Shown: positions 45,403-54,000, numbered from the stretch's first letter. The stretch is 64,000 bases of DNA from Rhodocytophaga rosea (GCF_010119975.1 NZ_CP048222.1:6982501-7046500); one strand, 5' to 3'. Translations and numbers: made by a program. Notes: a model not told the origin generated them from the sequence alone.

Positions 45403-45999
45403 TTGCAAAACATTCATCCCATATTCGATAAAGTACTTTCCAGGCAGCATAAAGAGCAATTGCTTCAACAAAAATCCGTTGTCATCTGGATGATCGGATT
45501 GTCTGGCTCCGGTAAAAGTACGATAGCCAAAGAGGTGGAGAAATCCCTTCATCAGCAAGGCTTTCTCACGCAGCTACTGGATGGTGACAACCTCCGAACA
45601 GGCATCAACAACAACCTGGGCTTCAGCGAAGCCGACCGCCTGGAAAACATCCGCAGATCAGCAGAAACTGCAAAACTGTTTTTGAACTGTGGTATTATCA
45701 CGATTTGCTCCTTTATAAGTCCCACTAAACAAATCCGGGAACTGGCAGCAGGTGTGATCGGACAAGAAGATTTCCTGGAAGTATATGTAAATGCGCCATT
45801 TGAAGAATGCGAACGTCGGGACGTGAAAGGCTTATATGCCAAAGCGAGAAAAGGCGAGATCAAGAATTTTACCGGACTCGATGCGCCATTCGAAGCCCCT
45901 GAACAGCCCTTCCTGGAACTTCGCACCGATCAGAAAGACCTCCCAACTTGTACACAGGAATTATTGCAGGCGATTTTACCCAGAATCCAGATAAGCTAA
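45403..45999 (+). CDS. cysC: Adenylylsulfate kinase
   Basis: 198 residues from a TTG start; the next Met is inside the P-loop strand, and family members begin with a similar NIHPIFDKVLSR block, so the TTG is plausible. Walker A is IGLSGSGKSTIA; the APS/lid segments are LLDGDNLRTGINNNLGFSEADRLENIRR and the FEECERRDVKGLYAKAR loop. CysC phosphorylates APS to PAPS. No cysD/cysN is visible. PAPS is the donor for the Stf0 sulfotransferase at 58 kb. Confidence 0.94.
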   Translation: MQNIHPIFDKVLSRQHKEQLLQQKSVVIWMIGLSGSGKSTIAKEVEKSLHQQGFLTQLLDGDNLRTGINNNLGFSEADRLENIRRSAETAKLFLNCGIITICSFISPTKQIRELAAGVIGQEDFLEVYVNAPFEECERRDVKGLYAKARKGEIKNFTGLDAPFEAPEQPFLELRTDQKDLPTCTQELLQAILPRIQIS

Positions 46000-46051
46000 T
46001 TGTATTTATTTCGTTGTTAGCAGCAAGTAGAGATAGTAAAAATAATATGGA

Positions 46052-46465
46052 ATGACTTCAGGTGGATTAGTTTTGTTCATAGGAGGAGCTTTTTTTTCAA
46101 TAATATCTTTTAAGCGATATAAACAGGAGAAGCGATTGAAAAATAATGGAATAAAAACTACCGGTATAATTGTAGATATAATTGAAAAAGTAGATGATGG
46201 AACCTTTTATCATCCCATAATTGAATTTAAAACTATTAAAGGTGAAGTGGTCAAATTTGAAGGAGTATCTTCTATGGATAAACCAATAATAAATGATCAA
46301 ATAGAATTGCTTTACAATGAAGATAACCCTCAAGAGGCTGTGGAAGAAGATGGTGTTGCATCCAAAGGTGGAATATACTTTGCAATAGTATTGTTAATAC
46401 TCTCCTTGTTAGATCTTTTTTCTATTATTAATTTAACCTATGAATCAGGGACACCCAAAACATAA
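46052..46465 (+). CDS. DUF3592 membrane protein
   Basis: 137 residues, AT-rich. A first helix (GLVLFIGGAFFSIISF) and a last helix (GGIYFAIVLLILSLLDLFSI) bracket a small beta domain with NGIKTTGIIVDI, YHPIIEFKTIKGEVVKFEG and VELLYNEDNP-like strands. This is the DUF3592 layout. Function unknown; members are often found among polymorphic-toxin immunity genes. It lies upstream of a hairpin repeat also seen near the orphan genes at 53 kb. Confidence 0.8.
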   Translation: MTSGGLVLFIGGAFFSIISFKRYKQEKRLKNNGIKTTGIIVDIIEKVDDGTFYHPIIEFKTIKGEVVKFEGVSSMDKPIINDQIELLYNEDNPQEAVEEDGVASKGGIYFAIVLLILSLLDLFSIINLTYESGTPKT

Positions 46466-46484
46466 TTATAAAATAAACTATGCT

Positions 46485-46560
46485 GCTAACACTAAACCCT
46501 GCTATCTAAGCTAAAACCTAAGCAAAGGCAGGGTATGTGAGGGTTTATGTTAAGTTGGTT
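46485..46560. repeat. Dispersed spacer hairpin (TAACACT-AAACCC family), copy A
   Basis: TAACACTAAACCCTGC at 46487 pairs loosely with GCAGGG...GGGTTTATGTTAAGTT ending at 46556. The same left and right words occur around 53196-53268, and the left half again at 54487. It follows a small AT-rich gene in each case. Confidence 0.6.
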
Positions 46561-46659
46561 GTTCGTTATTGATTGTCAGGTATATATTGCCTATGTTTAA
46601 ATCACAAACATGAAATTAATTCATCATGATTTGCCAGTAACTAATAACGAACAACCAAC
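46554..46659. repeat. Inverted repeat between convergent genes
   Basis: GTTGGTTGTTCGTTATT at 46554-46570 is perfectly complementary to 46643-46659, with a loop of about 72 bases. It bridges the convergent gap between the DUF3592 gene and a lipoprotein gene. Related GTTGTTGGTTGTT words lie next to other genes (20 kb, 29 kb, 60 kb). Confidence 0.75.
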
Positions 46660-46668
46660 AACCATTAC

Positions 46669-47013
46669 TTACCTTCTCTCAAAGCGTTCGCCGTCGAGAA
46701 TCATGAATGTAACTCCATTGGCATCTATCTGCGGGCGTTCATCTATATCAAATTTTTTACGGGGAAGCGAAGAAGTTTCTTTGTTGCTGGTAAATACAAT
46801 CTTATCACTTCTGACCGTAACATATCCTTCGCAGGTTAAGCCGCCCCACTTTCTGGTATTACAGACGCCATATCCATTGCTGTAGATTTGCAAGGCATAC
46901 GTTTTAGAATCCCAGTCACCCCGGTAGACCAGGTCATCATCGTCGAGTTGGCGCTGGCAGGAAAGCAAACCAACAGATAAAATCAGCAGGAATAAAGGAA
47001 GTAGCTTTTTCAT
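46669..47013 (-). CDS. Small lipoprotein of unknown function
   Basis: 114 residues. A lipoprotein signal MKKLLPLFLLILSVGLLSC ends in a lipobox with the acylated Cys, followed by an acidic QRQLDDDD that would keep or sort it in the envelope. The mature domain is small and beta-rich with two further cysteines (GYGVCNTRKWGGLTC). No family recognised. It should be anchored to a membrane on the periplasmic or outer side. Confidence 0.7.
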   Translation of the reverse strand: MKKLLPLFLLILSVGLLSCQRQLDDDDLVYRGDWDSKTYALQIYSNGYGVCNTRKWGGLTCEGYVTVRSDKIVFTSNKETSSLPRKKFDIDERPQIDANGVTFMILDGERFERR

Positions 47014-47179
47014 AGGAAGTCTGGTTAAAGTCTATACATAGATTCAGTAAATGAGGACGGGTAAAACCTTGGAAACAAGATGTTTCTGGCAAAGTAATAA
47101 CGATCTCAGAGCAAAAATCATGCATTCGTTGTATACTATTTTACTTCGCTGAAAAAACAATCCGTCTCAAAGATTATTA

Positions 47180-48244
47180 CTATTGCTCAAAGAAAAAAGT
47201 TTTAGAATAGCCCTTTGGATTTTCTATTTCCTGCACCAGAACTTTATAGTTCCGGATGCCTTCTTTCCGGAAAGCAGCTATATCAAAGCGGATCAGGTTT
47301 TTGTTTTTAGAAGAGGTAAGCATATATGCTTTTTTCAGCAGTTTATCGGTAGAGGCATTGATTAGCAGAATCTGAACGTTCATCTTTTTGCGGATGGGAA
47401 CTTCTACTGTCAATATATCTTCCGGTGCAGGTTTGGCTTTTGGAAGCGGATGAATCTGAATATTTACTTCTTTAAGCAGATAATTTTTTTGCTGGCTGGT
47501 ACTTCCAATAATTTTATAGGTATACATGCCTTCCTTTTGTACCGTATCGGTGTGAGTATAGCTATTTTGCCTGGAGCCAAAGGTATTAGTTACCGCAGCA
47601 AAACGAGTGAGTTCCAAAGATTTCTTTTCTGACTGATGGCGGCGCAGGATGTAAAACCCGGTTAGTTCGTCCCGTAAGGAATCTGGTAGCATCCATTGCA
47701 ATTGCACCAGACTATCCTGTGCCTGAGCCATAGTTTCTACAGGTTGGGGTAAGCTAGTCACCGCAAAATCCGGCATCCGGGTGCGCAAGGTAAGTTCAAA
47801 CTGGCAGAAATCATTCAGATACCCGTCTATATTCACCAGGTAGGTATGGTTCGCCTGTAAACTGTCAAGCGTGAGCGAAATATCATCCTGGTAACCGGTG
47901 GAATAACAAACGAGATGTGTATACGTGGAAGGTTTACAAGCTTCGCCATCAATCACTAGTGCCTGTACGCCCCGTATATCCCGGCAAGCCTGGTTGGTAA
48001 TGGTGAGGTAATAGGTGCCAGCTTGTTTAGTTGTAAACTCAAACCACTGGTCGTTGTGGAAAAGAATGCAACCAGTTACGGCTTTAGTATCTACACAACT
48101 CCATTGAACGGTGCAGTTGGTGGTATTGGAAGTAAGGGTAGTATTAGACTGTAATACCAGGCGTTTCGCAATATCATCATTAATCACCTGAGCGATGGAG
48201 GGAAAGGAGAGAAGCACAAATACAAGAAATACTATTTTATTCAT
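47180..48244 (-). CDS. Secreted protein with adhesion-like beta domains
   Basis: 354 residues. Signal peptide with cleavage after SIAQ. The first half is a cysteine-containing beta-sandwich (WFEFTTKQAGTYYLTITN, HTYLVNIDGYLNDFCQFEL) resembling bacterial pre-peptidase C-terminal-like or extracellular domains. The second half has an FN3-like module (LVQLQWMLPDS, GFYILRRHQSEKK, GMYTYKIIG), then a basic end ending SKTFFFEQ. No catalytic motif. It is probably a surface or gliding-related protein, but this is inference. Confidence 0.65.
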   Translation of the reverse strand: MNKIVFLVFVLLSFPSIAQVINDDIAKRLVLQSNTTLTSNTTNCTVQWSCVDTKAVTGCILFHNDQWFEFTTKQAGTYYLTITNQACRDIRGVQALVIDGEACKPSTYTHLVCYSTGYQDDISLTLDSLQANHTYLVNIDGYLNDFCQFELTLRTRMPDFAVTSLPQPVETMAQAQDSLVQLQWMLPDSLRDELTGFYILRRHQSEKKSLELTRFAAVTNTFGSRQNSYTHTDTVQKEGMYTYKIIGSTSQQKNYLLKEVNIQIHPLPKAKPAPEDILTVEVPIRKKMNVQILLINASTDKLLKKAYMLTSSKNKNLIRFDIAAFRKEGIRNYKVLVQEIENPKGYSKTFFFEQ

Positions 48245-48340
48245 TTATTAGCCATAACAATATTAGAAAGTCAAGAGTGTTCAATTATAGAATGCAAAGA
48301 ATGATTGAAAAGATTTAGAATTAAGTTGATGATAGCTCAG

Positions 48341-48803
48341 GCCGTCTTTACTTTTATTTTGCTTGCCCAAAATAAAAGTAACAAAACAAAAGGGCAGCAC
48401 CAACAGAGACTTTTTTCACGCCAGATAAAATCATCGCACAATCCTCCGGCCCTCGCAAAAGGCCAAAAAAGTCCGCGCTATTGCTGCACCACCCACCGCA
48501 CTCTTTCATCATCTAAAGCTGTAATGAGCAGTATGGTAGGTATTACACTCATTACAGAGTATATATTGAGTAACTTTTTAGATAATTATTGAAGTAAAAT
48601 GTTAGAAAGAGAAAAAATGAACATAAAACTAAAATCAAAAAAAATCCATGCGCGGGAGGAAAAATGAAAAGCGGGGTGCGCGTGAGCCATGAGTGTTGAA
48701 GCGTTTTTCATTTTGCCAGAACTACATTCGCTTGCTTCGGCTCTCGCCTCACAAGTGTTTTGTTACTTTTATTTTGGGCAAGCAAAATAAAAGTAAGGAC
48801 GGC
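48341..48803. mobile_element. 463-bp element with 47-bp hairpin-bearing inverted ends
   Basis: The 47 bp at 48341-48387 and 48757-48803 are inverted copies differing at one base. Each end itself contains a 12-bp palindrome (ACTTTTATTTTG, loop CTTGCC, CAAAATAAAAGT), so each end folds as a hairpin. The interior has a GC-rich 5' part, an AT-rich middle and a 3' part with GCGCGGGAGG and a second inverted pair GAAAAATGAAAAGC / GCGTTTTTCATTTT. There is no convincing open frame and no target duplication that I can see. The layout fits a MITE-like or structured RNA element moved by a transposase elsewhere. Confidence 0.75.
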
Positions 48804-48878
48804 GTATGAATAGAACAAGATAGTTATTTGTCGCAAACAGACTCTAAAAATAACTTCTCAATCAAAAACATACCCTAT

Positions 48879-49637
48879 CTAACTCTGCTCATTCTCCTTA
48901 ATACTCTTTATAAACTTGTTGGCGAATAAAAATTCTTTCAATTCCCGTACATCTGTATCAATAATGTTATTGCTGTCGCCTTCCCAGACTTTGCGGCCTT
49001 TGTATAAAAACATCACATACTCCCCGATTCCCATCACAGAGTTCATGTCATGGGTAACAACGATAGTAGTCATTTTGTATTCGTCAGTAATTTCCTTGAT
49101 AAGCTCATCTATGGTTACAGCGGTAAGCGGATCGAGGCCGGAGTTAGGCTCGTCTACAAAGAGATACTTCGGATTCATTACGATTGCTCTGGCAATGCCT
49201 ACCCGTTTCTGCATACCTCCGCTGATTTCAGAAGGCATCCGCAGGTTTACATTCTCCAGACCTACGCGTTTGAGACAAAAATTCACCCGGTCGAGTTTTT
49301 CCTGGCGGCTCATGGGCGTAAGCATATCGAGAGGAAACATCACATTCTCTTCTACGGTCTTGGAGTCAAACAAAGCACTTCCCTGAAAGAGCATCCCCAT
49401 TTCCCGGCGGACTTCTGTACGCAGATTGCGGTCGCCATTGATAAAATCCCGGCCATCAAAGAAAACGTTGCCGCTGTCGGGCTTAATCAGGCCCACGATA
49501 CATTTGAGCAATACGCTTTTACCTGTTCCGCTGCCGCCAATAATCAAACTGGTATCGCTGTCTTTAAACTTGCCGCTGATGCCAGCCAGTACTTCTTTGC
49601 CGTTAAAGGTTTTGCGAATGTCTTTAATCTCAATCAT
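48879..49637 (-). CDS. MlaF-like ABC transporter ATPase
   Basis: 252 residues. Walker A is IIGGSGTGKSVLLK, the signature is EISGGMQKRVGIARAI, Walker B is YLFVDEPNSGLDPLTA, and the switch His is in VVTHDMN. This is the MlaF / Ttg2A group that powers phospholipid traffic between inner and outer membranes. It lies 150 bp downstream of an MlaE-type permease gene on the same strand, forming an operon. An MCE protein of the same pathway is at 61.4 kb. Confidence 0.92.
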   Translation of the reverse strand: MIEIKDIRKTFNGKEVLAGISGKFKDSDTSLIIGGSGTGKSVLLKCIVGLIKPDSGNVFFDGRDFINGDRNLRTEVRREMGMLFQGSALFDSKTVEENVMFPLDMLTPMSRQEKLDRVNFCLKRVGLENVNLRMPSEISGGMQKRVGIARAIVMNPKYLFVDEPNSGLDPLTAVTIDELIKEITDEYKMTTIVVTHDMNSVMGIGEYVMFLYKGRKVWEGDSNNIIDTDVRELKEFLFANKFIKSIKENEQS

Positions 49638-49785
49638 ACGCTGTATCTGTAATGAGTATTGGTTAGAAATATAACCAGATATGTATTTTCAGAATTCCCC
49701 TATTGCGAGGAGATAAAGGAAACTACTTCGTTTCCTGCTTCCAAACACACTGACTTTGTGTTACCATTTAAACTCCTGTTGAACT

Positions 49786-50526
49786 TTATAGCAGAAGCTG
49801 AGCCAGAATGAAATCTGCCAGCAGCACAGCAATACAGCTATTGGTAACCGCATTGGTACTCGATTTTCCTACTTCCAAGGCTCCGCCTCTGGTATAAAAT
49901 CCCTGGAAAGACGATATAGAAGAAATCAGAAAAGCGAAAACCACTGATTTAATGAGTGCAAAGGTTACATTGTATGCGTTAAAATCTGCGCGGATACCGT
50001 AGATATATTCCTGCGGTGTAATCACGCCGGTAAGTGTACCGGAAAGATATCCTCCGAAAATACTCAGGAATCCCGATAGAATCACAAGCATTGGGAATAC
50101 GATAATAGAAGCTATGACTTTGGGAAGTACCAGGTAAGAAGCCGCATTAATTCCCATTACTTCGAGTGCATCAATTTGCTCGGTGATACGCATCGTACCT
50201 AGGCCACCAGCAATGTTGGAGCCCACTTTTCCGGAGAGTACCACACATGTAATGGTTGGGGCGAGTTCCAGAACCGTCATATCGCGAACGATAAGGCCAA
50301 TAACGTAGGTCGGAATCAAAGGGCTTACCAGGTTATAAGCCGTTTGTACGGCGGTTACTGCCCCGATAAACGAGGAAACGATCACCACAATAAAGATAGA
50401 GTCTATTCCGATCAGGATACATTCATCTACCACCCGGTTTATATATACATTGAATTTTTCGCGGTTTGAGAAAAGATTTCCCATAAATGTAAGGTACTTG
50501 CCGAGCTGAGCAATCAAACTTATCAT
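49786..50526 (-). CDS. MlaE-like permease
   Basis: 246 residues with five or six membrane segments of the MlaE/DUF140 fold: FIVVIVSSFIGAVTAVQTAYN, APTITCVVLSGKVGSNIAGGLGTMRITEQIDALEVMGI (the conserved cytoplasmic coupling loop) and LPKVIASIIVFPMLVILSG. It pairs with the MlaF-type ATPase downstream. The complex moves phospholipids at the inner membrane. Upstream of the start lie 560 bp without genes. Confidence 0.93.
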   Translation of the reverse strand: MISLIAQLGKYLTFMGNLFSNREKFNVYINRVVDECILIGIDSIFIVVIVSSFIGAVTAVQTAYNLVSPLIPTYVIGLIVRDMTVLELAPTITCVVLSGKVGSNIAGGLGTMRITEQIDALEVMGINAASYLVLPKVIASIIVFPMLVILSGFLSIFGGYLSGTLTGVITPQEYIYGIRADFNAYNVTFALIKSVVFAFLISSISSFQGFYTRGGALEVGKSSTNAVTNSCIAVLLADFILAQLLL

Positions 50527-50745
50527 ATAATAAAGGCTGGATTAATTAGGTTTATGTTACGCATCACGTGATTTTTCGGACAGCAGGTATGTGCCGTAAA
50601 GGCGCTTGCGCTAAAATACAAATCAATTGGATTATTTTGCTTAACAAACAAGTATATTTCAGAAATATTCACATACGCAGGTGTAAGTATTAGGTTGTAA
50701 ATGCCAGGTTTTAGTCATGCCCCCTTCAGCAAAGTATACCTGATG

Positions 50746-51081
50746 TTCATCTTTAGACGCTCAGCAACATAAGTAGTACTATTTACTAAAGAAATTGGAT
50801 ACTCATTATGAAGCGTTGTCAGAATTGCCTGGTGCTATGCCAGATTCGCGTTGAGCAATGAACGCTTAAATGTAGGAGATGCATCATTCAGGTTAAGCAA
50901 TATAGGCTTCCGGTTAAACAATGAATAGTAAATGTATGGGATGAACGCTTCGGAGTAAGCAATGAATCCATCGCTGTAAGAATTGTTAGCTCAGCCTCTG
51001 AAAAATACTTTTCAGGTTAAGAAATGCACACTCAGAGGTCAGCGTTATACTCTCAAGATCAAGCAGAATACAGGAGCCTGA
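50746..51081. repeat. Decayed 21-bp tandem repeat array, about 16 units
   Basis: Units of 20-22 bp follow each other with consensus near TTAAGCAATGAANGCTTCNGG; the best units start at 50851, 50893, 50914, 50956 and 51018. The phase is kept through less conserved units to about 50746. 21 bp is seven codons, and the plus frame from 50851 reads LSNERLN VGDASFR LSNIGFR LNNE before stops. It may be a ruined heptapeptide-repeat gene or a minisatellite. The 200 bp before it (50527-50745) show nothing I can name. Confidence 0.7.
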
Positions 51082-51108
51082 ATTAGATAAATAGAGATAG
51101 CTAAGTAA

Positions 51109-51717
51109 TTAAACACAATTAAGTATAATATTTTCATCTACTTCAAGTTTTTTAAAATCAAGTTTAAAGTAAGTACCCAATCCTGAAAAGATGGTATAAA
51201 GTGCCTCCTTAAGCGCTTCTACAGACAGATAGTCTTCGGCTTTGAGCCAATGATATTTCACCTGCTTCCAAAATCGTTCGATCCTGTTAAGATGAGGACT
51301 ATACTTAGGCAGCAAAAAGATGTATAATCCTTTCTGTTCCCATTCTTCTTTTTTGACTTCCCATAGGCCACATGTATGCCAGGAGGCGTTGTCTAAGACT
51401 ATGACAGTAAACTTGGAAATAGATGTTGAGAAGGCCTCTACACATTCAATGATAAAGTCAGCGTTTAGACTCCCACTTTTCTGATAAGTAAGCAACTCAT
51501 TATTTGTACTTAACAAGCCAAATACATTTATCCTTGTACTTCTTTGGGATAAAATAGGGGCGTGTTCGCCTTTTTTGATCCATCCATAAGGTACACAAGG
51601 GGTAAGGCAAAACCCTGATTCGTCTCCAAAATATAAATCTATACTGCCTGTCTGTGCCAAATAAAGCAAAGCATGTAATCGCTTGACTTTCTGCTCATAT
51701 GCTTCTTTGTTTTGCAA
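51109..51717 (-). CDS. IS630 transposase, catalytic part (ORF B)
   Basis: 202 residues of the DDE domain: IDLYFGDESGFCLTP (first Asp), FTVIVLDNASWHTCG (second Asp), and LPKYSPHLNRIERFWKQVK (Glu). A TTG at 51717 begins the listed frame, but this frame continues upstream and reads DYRWKRFRKWIKPLQNK, a conserved IS630 segment. So the natural protein is a fusion with ORF A by -1 slippage. The final codons overlap the left terminal repeat. Confidence 0.9.
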   Translation of the reverse strand: MQNKEAYEQKVKRLHALLYLAQTGSIDLYFGDESGFCLTPCVPYGWIKKGEHAPILSQRSTRINVFGLLSTNNELLTYQKSGSLNADFIIECVEAFSTSISKFTVIVLDNASWHTCGLWEVKKEEWEQKGLYIFLLPKYSPHLNRIERFWKQVKYHWLKAEDYLSVEALKEALYTIFSGLGTYFKLDFKKLEVDENIILNCV

Positions 51718-52196
51718 TGGCTTTATCCATTTACGGAAACGTTTCCATCGGTAGTCAATTTTTTTAAAAACCGCTTCAAGGTCATCTCACTCATAGCCGT
51801 GCCTAATTTAGCTTCTATCTCTCGCTTAGCTAATTTAAGTTGTTGTTTTTCTTTCTCTATGCTATTTTCCACTACTTCAACATGGGTAGCATTACTGGTA
51901 GTAAGGATGGGTTTTCTGCCTTTCCCTTTTTGGTTCTTTAACCCTACCACACCTGTTTTCTCAAAGCGATCAAACCACTTATAAATACTTAACTGACTTA
52001 CTTGAAAAATGCTTGCTAACTTCTGTACTTGATAGCCTTGATTGGATAACAGTATACATTGGCAACGGTTACGTTCCTGATAACTTTTACTATCTTTATG
52101 AATCTTCTCTAAGTCTTGTTTTTGCTTGTCTGTAATCTTCTTGATATAACGCATAAGCAAAGATACAATTTGCCAAAATCTTATACTTAATTGTGT
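51113..52196 (-). mobile_element. IS630-family insertion sequence with two-frame transposase
   Basis: About 1084 bp with terminal inverted repeats of 22 bp (51113-51134 and 52175-52196; ACACAATTAAGTATAA then one mismatch then ATTTT). The right end is followed by TAC, and the TA target duplication of IS630 cannot be matched exactly on the left, where AA precedes CACAATT. So the end position or the left target base has changed. It sits next to the decayed 21-bp array. Confidence 0.88.
51723..52160 (-). CDS. IS630 helix-turn-helix part (ORF A)
   Basis: 145 residues. Two winged/helix-turn-helix units: QVQKLASIFQVSQLSIYKWFDRF and the later MSEMTLKRFLKKL, joined by the basic linker NQKGKGRKPIL. 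It binds the element ends. The minus-strand slippery run TTTTTAAAAAAA (T5 at 51770-51766, A7 at 51765-51759) lies at RFLKK. A -1 shift there joins this frame to the catalytic frame, as in many IS630 elements. Confidence 0.9.
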   Translation of the reverse strand: MLMRYIKKITDKQKQDLEKIHKDSKSYQERNRCQCILLSNQGYQVQKLASIFQVSQLSIYKWFDRFEKTGVVGLKNQKGKGRKPILTTSNATHVEVVENSIEKEKQQLKLAKREIEAKLGTAMSEMTLKRFLKKLTTDGNVSVNG

Positions 52197-52376
52197 ACTC
52201 TTACTTATAGCAAGCTGCCGACATAAATTTTATTCTTGTGCCGCTGGCATATGGGTGTGTTTATTTTCCTGGATTAAGAAATAAATGCAACTGCTAAAAG
52301 AGTTGTGTATCCACATTTGGGCCTTAATATAGACAGAAAGAGATATTAGAAATAAAAATAAGTTCAAACCTACAAT

Positions 52377-53162
52377 ATGAATAAACAACTCTTACTTTTT
52401 GCCGTATGCTTGCTTACTTTTGTCTTTCCTGCTTTTGCACAAGTATCTTTGATACCTAAATTTGGCCTGACCCTTGGCACTTATCAACTAAATAATGTGG
52501 AAGATAAAGAATTTATGGTAGGCTTTGCATCAGGTCTTGGTGTACACATTCCTATTCCACAGAGCACTATCTTCTCACTTCAAACAGAAGTGAATTATAT
52601 TCAAAAAGGCGCTCACTATAGACGAACCGATACTCCCACAAACACGCCTATCGATTTAGCCCTCCAGATTGATAGCAAATATAAAATCAACTACTTAGAA
52701 ATTCCCTTACTATTTAAAGCTACATTTGGTAAGGGTGCACTCAAATATTATTTTATGGCAGGTGAATCCATAGGTGTTGCATTGGGCGGGAACTATACCA
52801 GTCAAATCGAGGGCAATAACCAACCAGGTATTAAGCAAGAGGGCAAAATACTATTTAAAGTAAAACCTGATCAATATACCGGAGAGGATGCCTATTTTTA
52901 TCCAAAGGGTTATAACCGAGTAGACCTAGGCATACAAATAGGAACAGGTATAGGCTTGCAGGTAGGCAAAGGGATGCTTTTTGCAGATGTCCGTTATGGA
53001 CGAGGAGTGACTCATCTGATCAGGCATCATAAAATTGTTATTACAGAGCCCCACCCATATCTGGGAGAGATAAAAGTTGATGTAAACCGACCTGCTGATA
53101 TGAAAAGCCGAACTTTTGTTTTTAGCCTTGGCTATATGATCCCTGTTGGAAAGACAAATTAA
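52377..53162 (+). CDS. Outer-membrane beta-barrel protein (PorT-like)
   Basis: 261 residues with a signal peptide (cleavage after PAFAQ). The mature chain alternates as in small OmpW/PorT-like barrels: IPKFGLTLGTYQLNN, FSLQTEVNYIQKGAHY, INYLEIPLLFKATFG, YFMAGESIGVALGG, VDLGIQIGTGIGLQV, ending SRTFVFSLGYMIPVG. The LEIPLLFKATFG strand is typical. These proteins sit in the outer membrane; function unknown. It starts the plus-strand block of small AT-rich genes. Confidence 0.8.
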   Translation: MNKQLLLFAVCLLTFVFPAFAQVSLIPKFGLTLGTYQLNNVEDKEFMVGFASGLGVHIPIPQSTIFSLQTEVNYIQKGAHYRRTDTPTNTPIDLALQIDSKYKINYLEIPLLFKATFGKGALKYYFMAGESIGVALGGNYTSQIEGNNQPGIKQEGKILFKVKPDQYTGEDAYFYPKGYNRVDLGIQIGTGIGLQVGKGMLFADVRYGRGVTHLIRHHKIVITEPHPYLGEIKVDVNRPADMKSRTFVFSLGYMIPVGKTN

Positions 53163-53195
53163 ATCAAACCATAAAACGCAAGAAAAGACCGGCAT

Positions 53196-53268
53196 AGAAC
53201 ACTTAACCCACTACTAAATCTAGAGCTTTAGTAGAAGCATGGGTATGTGGGGTTTGTGTTTAGTTTGC
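53196..53268. repeat. Dispersed spacer hairpin (AACACTTAACCC family), copy B
   Basis: AACACTTAACCCAC at 53198 pairs with GTGGGGTTTGTGTT ending at 53260, and CTACTAAA pairs with TTTAGTAG in the inner stem. The right half ATGGGTATGTGGGGTTTGTGTT matches copy A closely. Confidence 0.65.
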
Positions 53269-53369
53269 AAGGGAGAATTAAGATATACAATGAGATTAAT
53301 AAATTATAATTCCAAATAGGAAAATACTTCCTGAAAAACGATTAATTAGTTAACTAACCGCTTAAAATC

Positions 53370-53876
53370 ATGAAATATCTATTGATTTTTTTATTGTTTG
53401 GCTTCAACTTATTTGCTCATGCACAAAAAGGAAACTTTGTGATCAATACTCAAGCTTCGCCTTTAATCTTCAAAGACATAGATGGTGTAGAAGTAAATCT
53501 GGAAAAGTATAAGGGTAAAGTTATAGTGCTCAATTTCTGGAATATTGGTTGCACTGGATGTGAAGAAGAAAGAGCAGATTTAAATAAGATTTATCACCGA
53601 ACAAAGAATGATAAATTAGTATTCCTTTCTGTAACAATGAACAAGGAAGAAAAAATAAAAGATTGGTTAGGTAAACACCCCATTGATTATCCAATTTTGG
53701 GGAATGTAGATTTTCTGGGGATGAAAGGGAATGAGTTCTTTCAAATTCAATGCATGCCTACTACCATTGTTATCGACAAAGAAAACAGGGTTGTATATAA
53801 TCAATGTAAAACTATTTTTGAGAAGGAGAATGGGCCTGCATTTGAAAAACTCTTATCTGAATCCTTATCAAAATAA
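53370..53876 (+). CDS. TlpA-like thioredoxin-fold protein
   Basis: 168 residues. Signal peptide with cleavage after AHAQK. The redoxin domain has the CxxC pair in NFWNIGCTGCEEERADLN, the cis-Pro loop in QCMPTTIVIDKENRVVYNQ, and a last helix. This is a periplasmic thiol-disulfide oxidoreductase of the AhpC/TSA-like TlpA group. Residues between the two cysteines are Thr-Gly, which is common in Bacteroidota. No cytochrome-maturation genes are near. Confidence 0.87.
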   Translation: MKYLLIFLLFGFNLFAHAQKGNFVINTQASPLIFKDIDGVEVNLEKYKGKVIVLNFWNIGCTGCEEERADLNKIYHRTKNDKLVFLSVTMNKEEKIKDWLGKHPIDYPILGNVDFLGMKGNEFFQIQCMPTTIVIDKENRVVYNQCKTIFEKENGPAFEKLLSESLSK

Positions 53877-54000
53877 GAGCCTTAAATACCTGCTGCTAAT
53901 ACTCTGTAAACTGCCAACCATATCATATCGACACATTACCTAAGCACAACCAACTGATTTGCAATTGATTCATTGAAGACATTCAAATAAAATCAAAACT

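Noticed and set aside
48305-48592. 95-codon plus frame overlapping the left end of the 463-bp element
   Set aside because: It runs through the inverted end and a structured spacer; the translation is basic and low in hydrophobic core, as expected for a chance frame.
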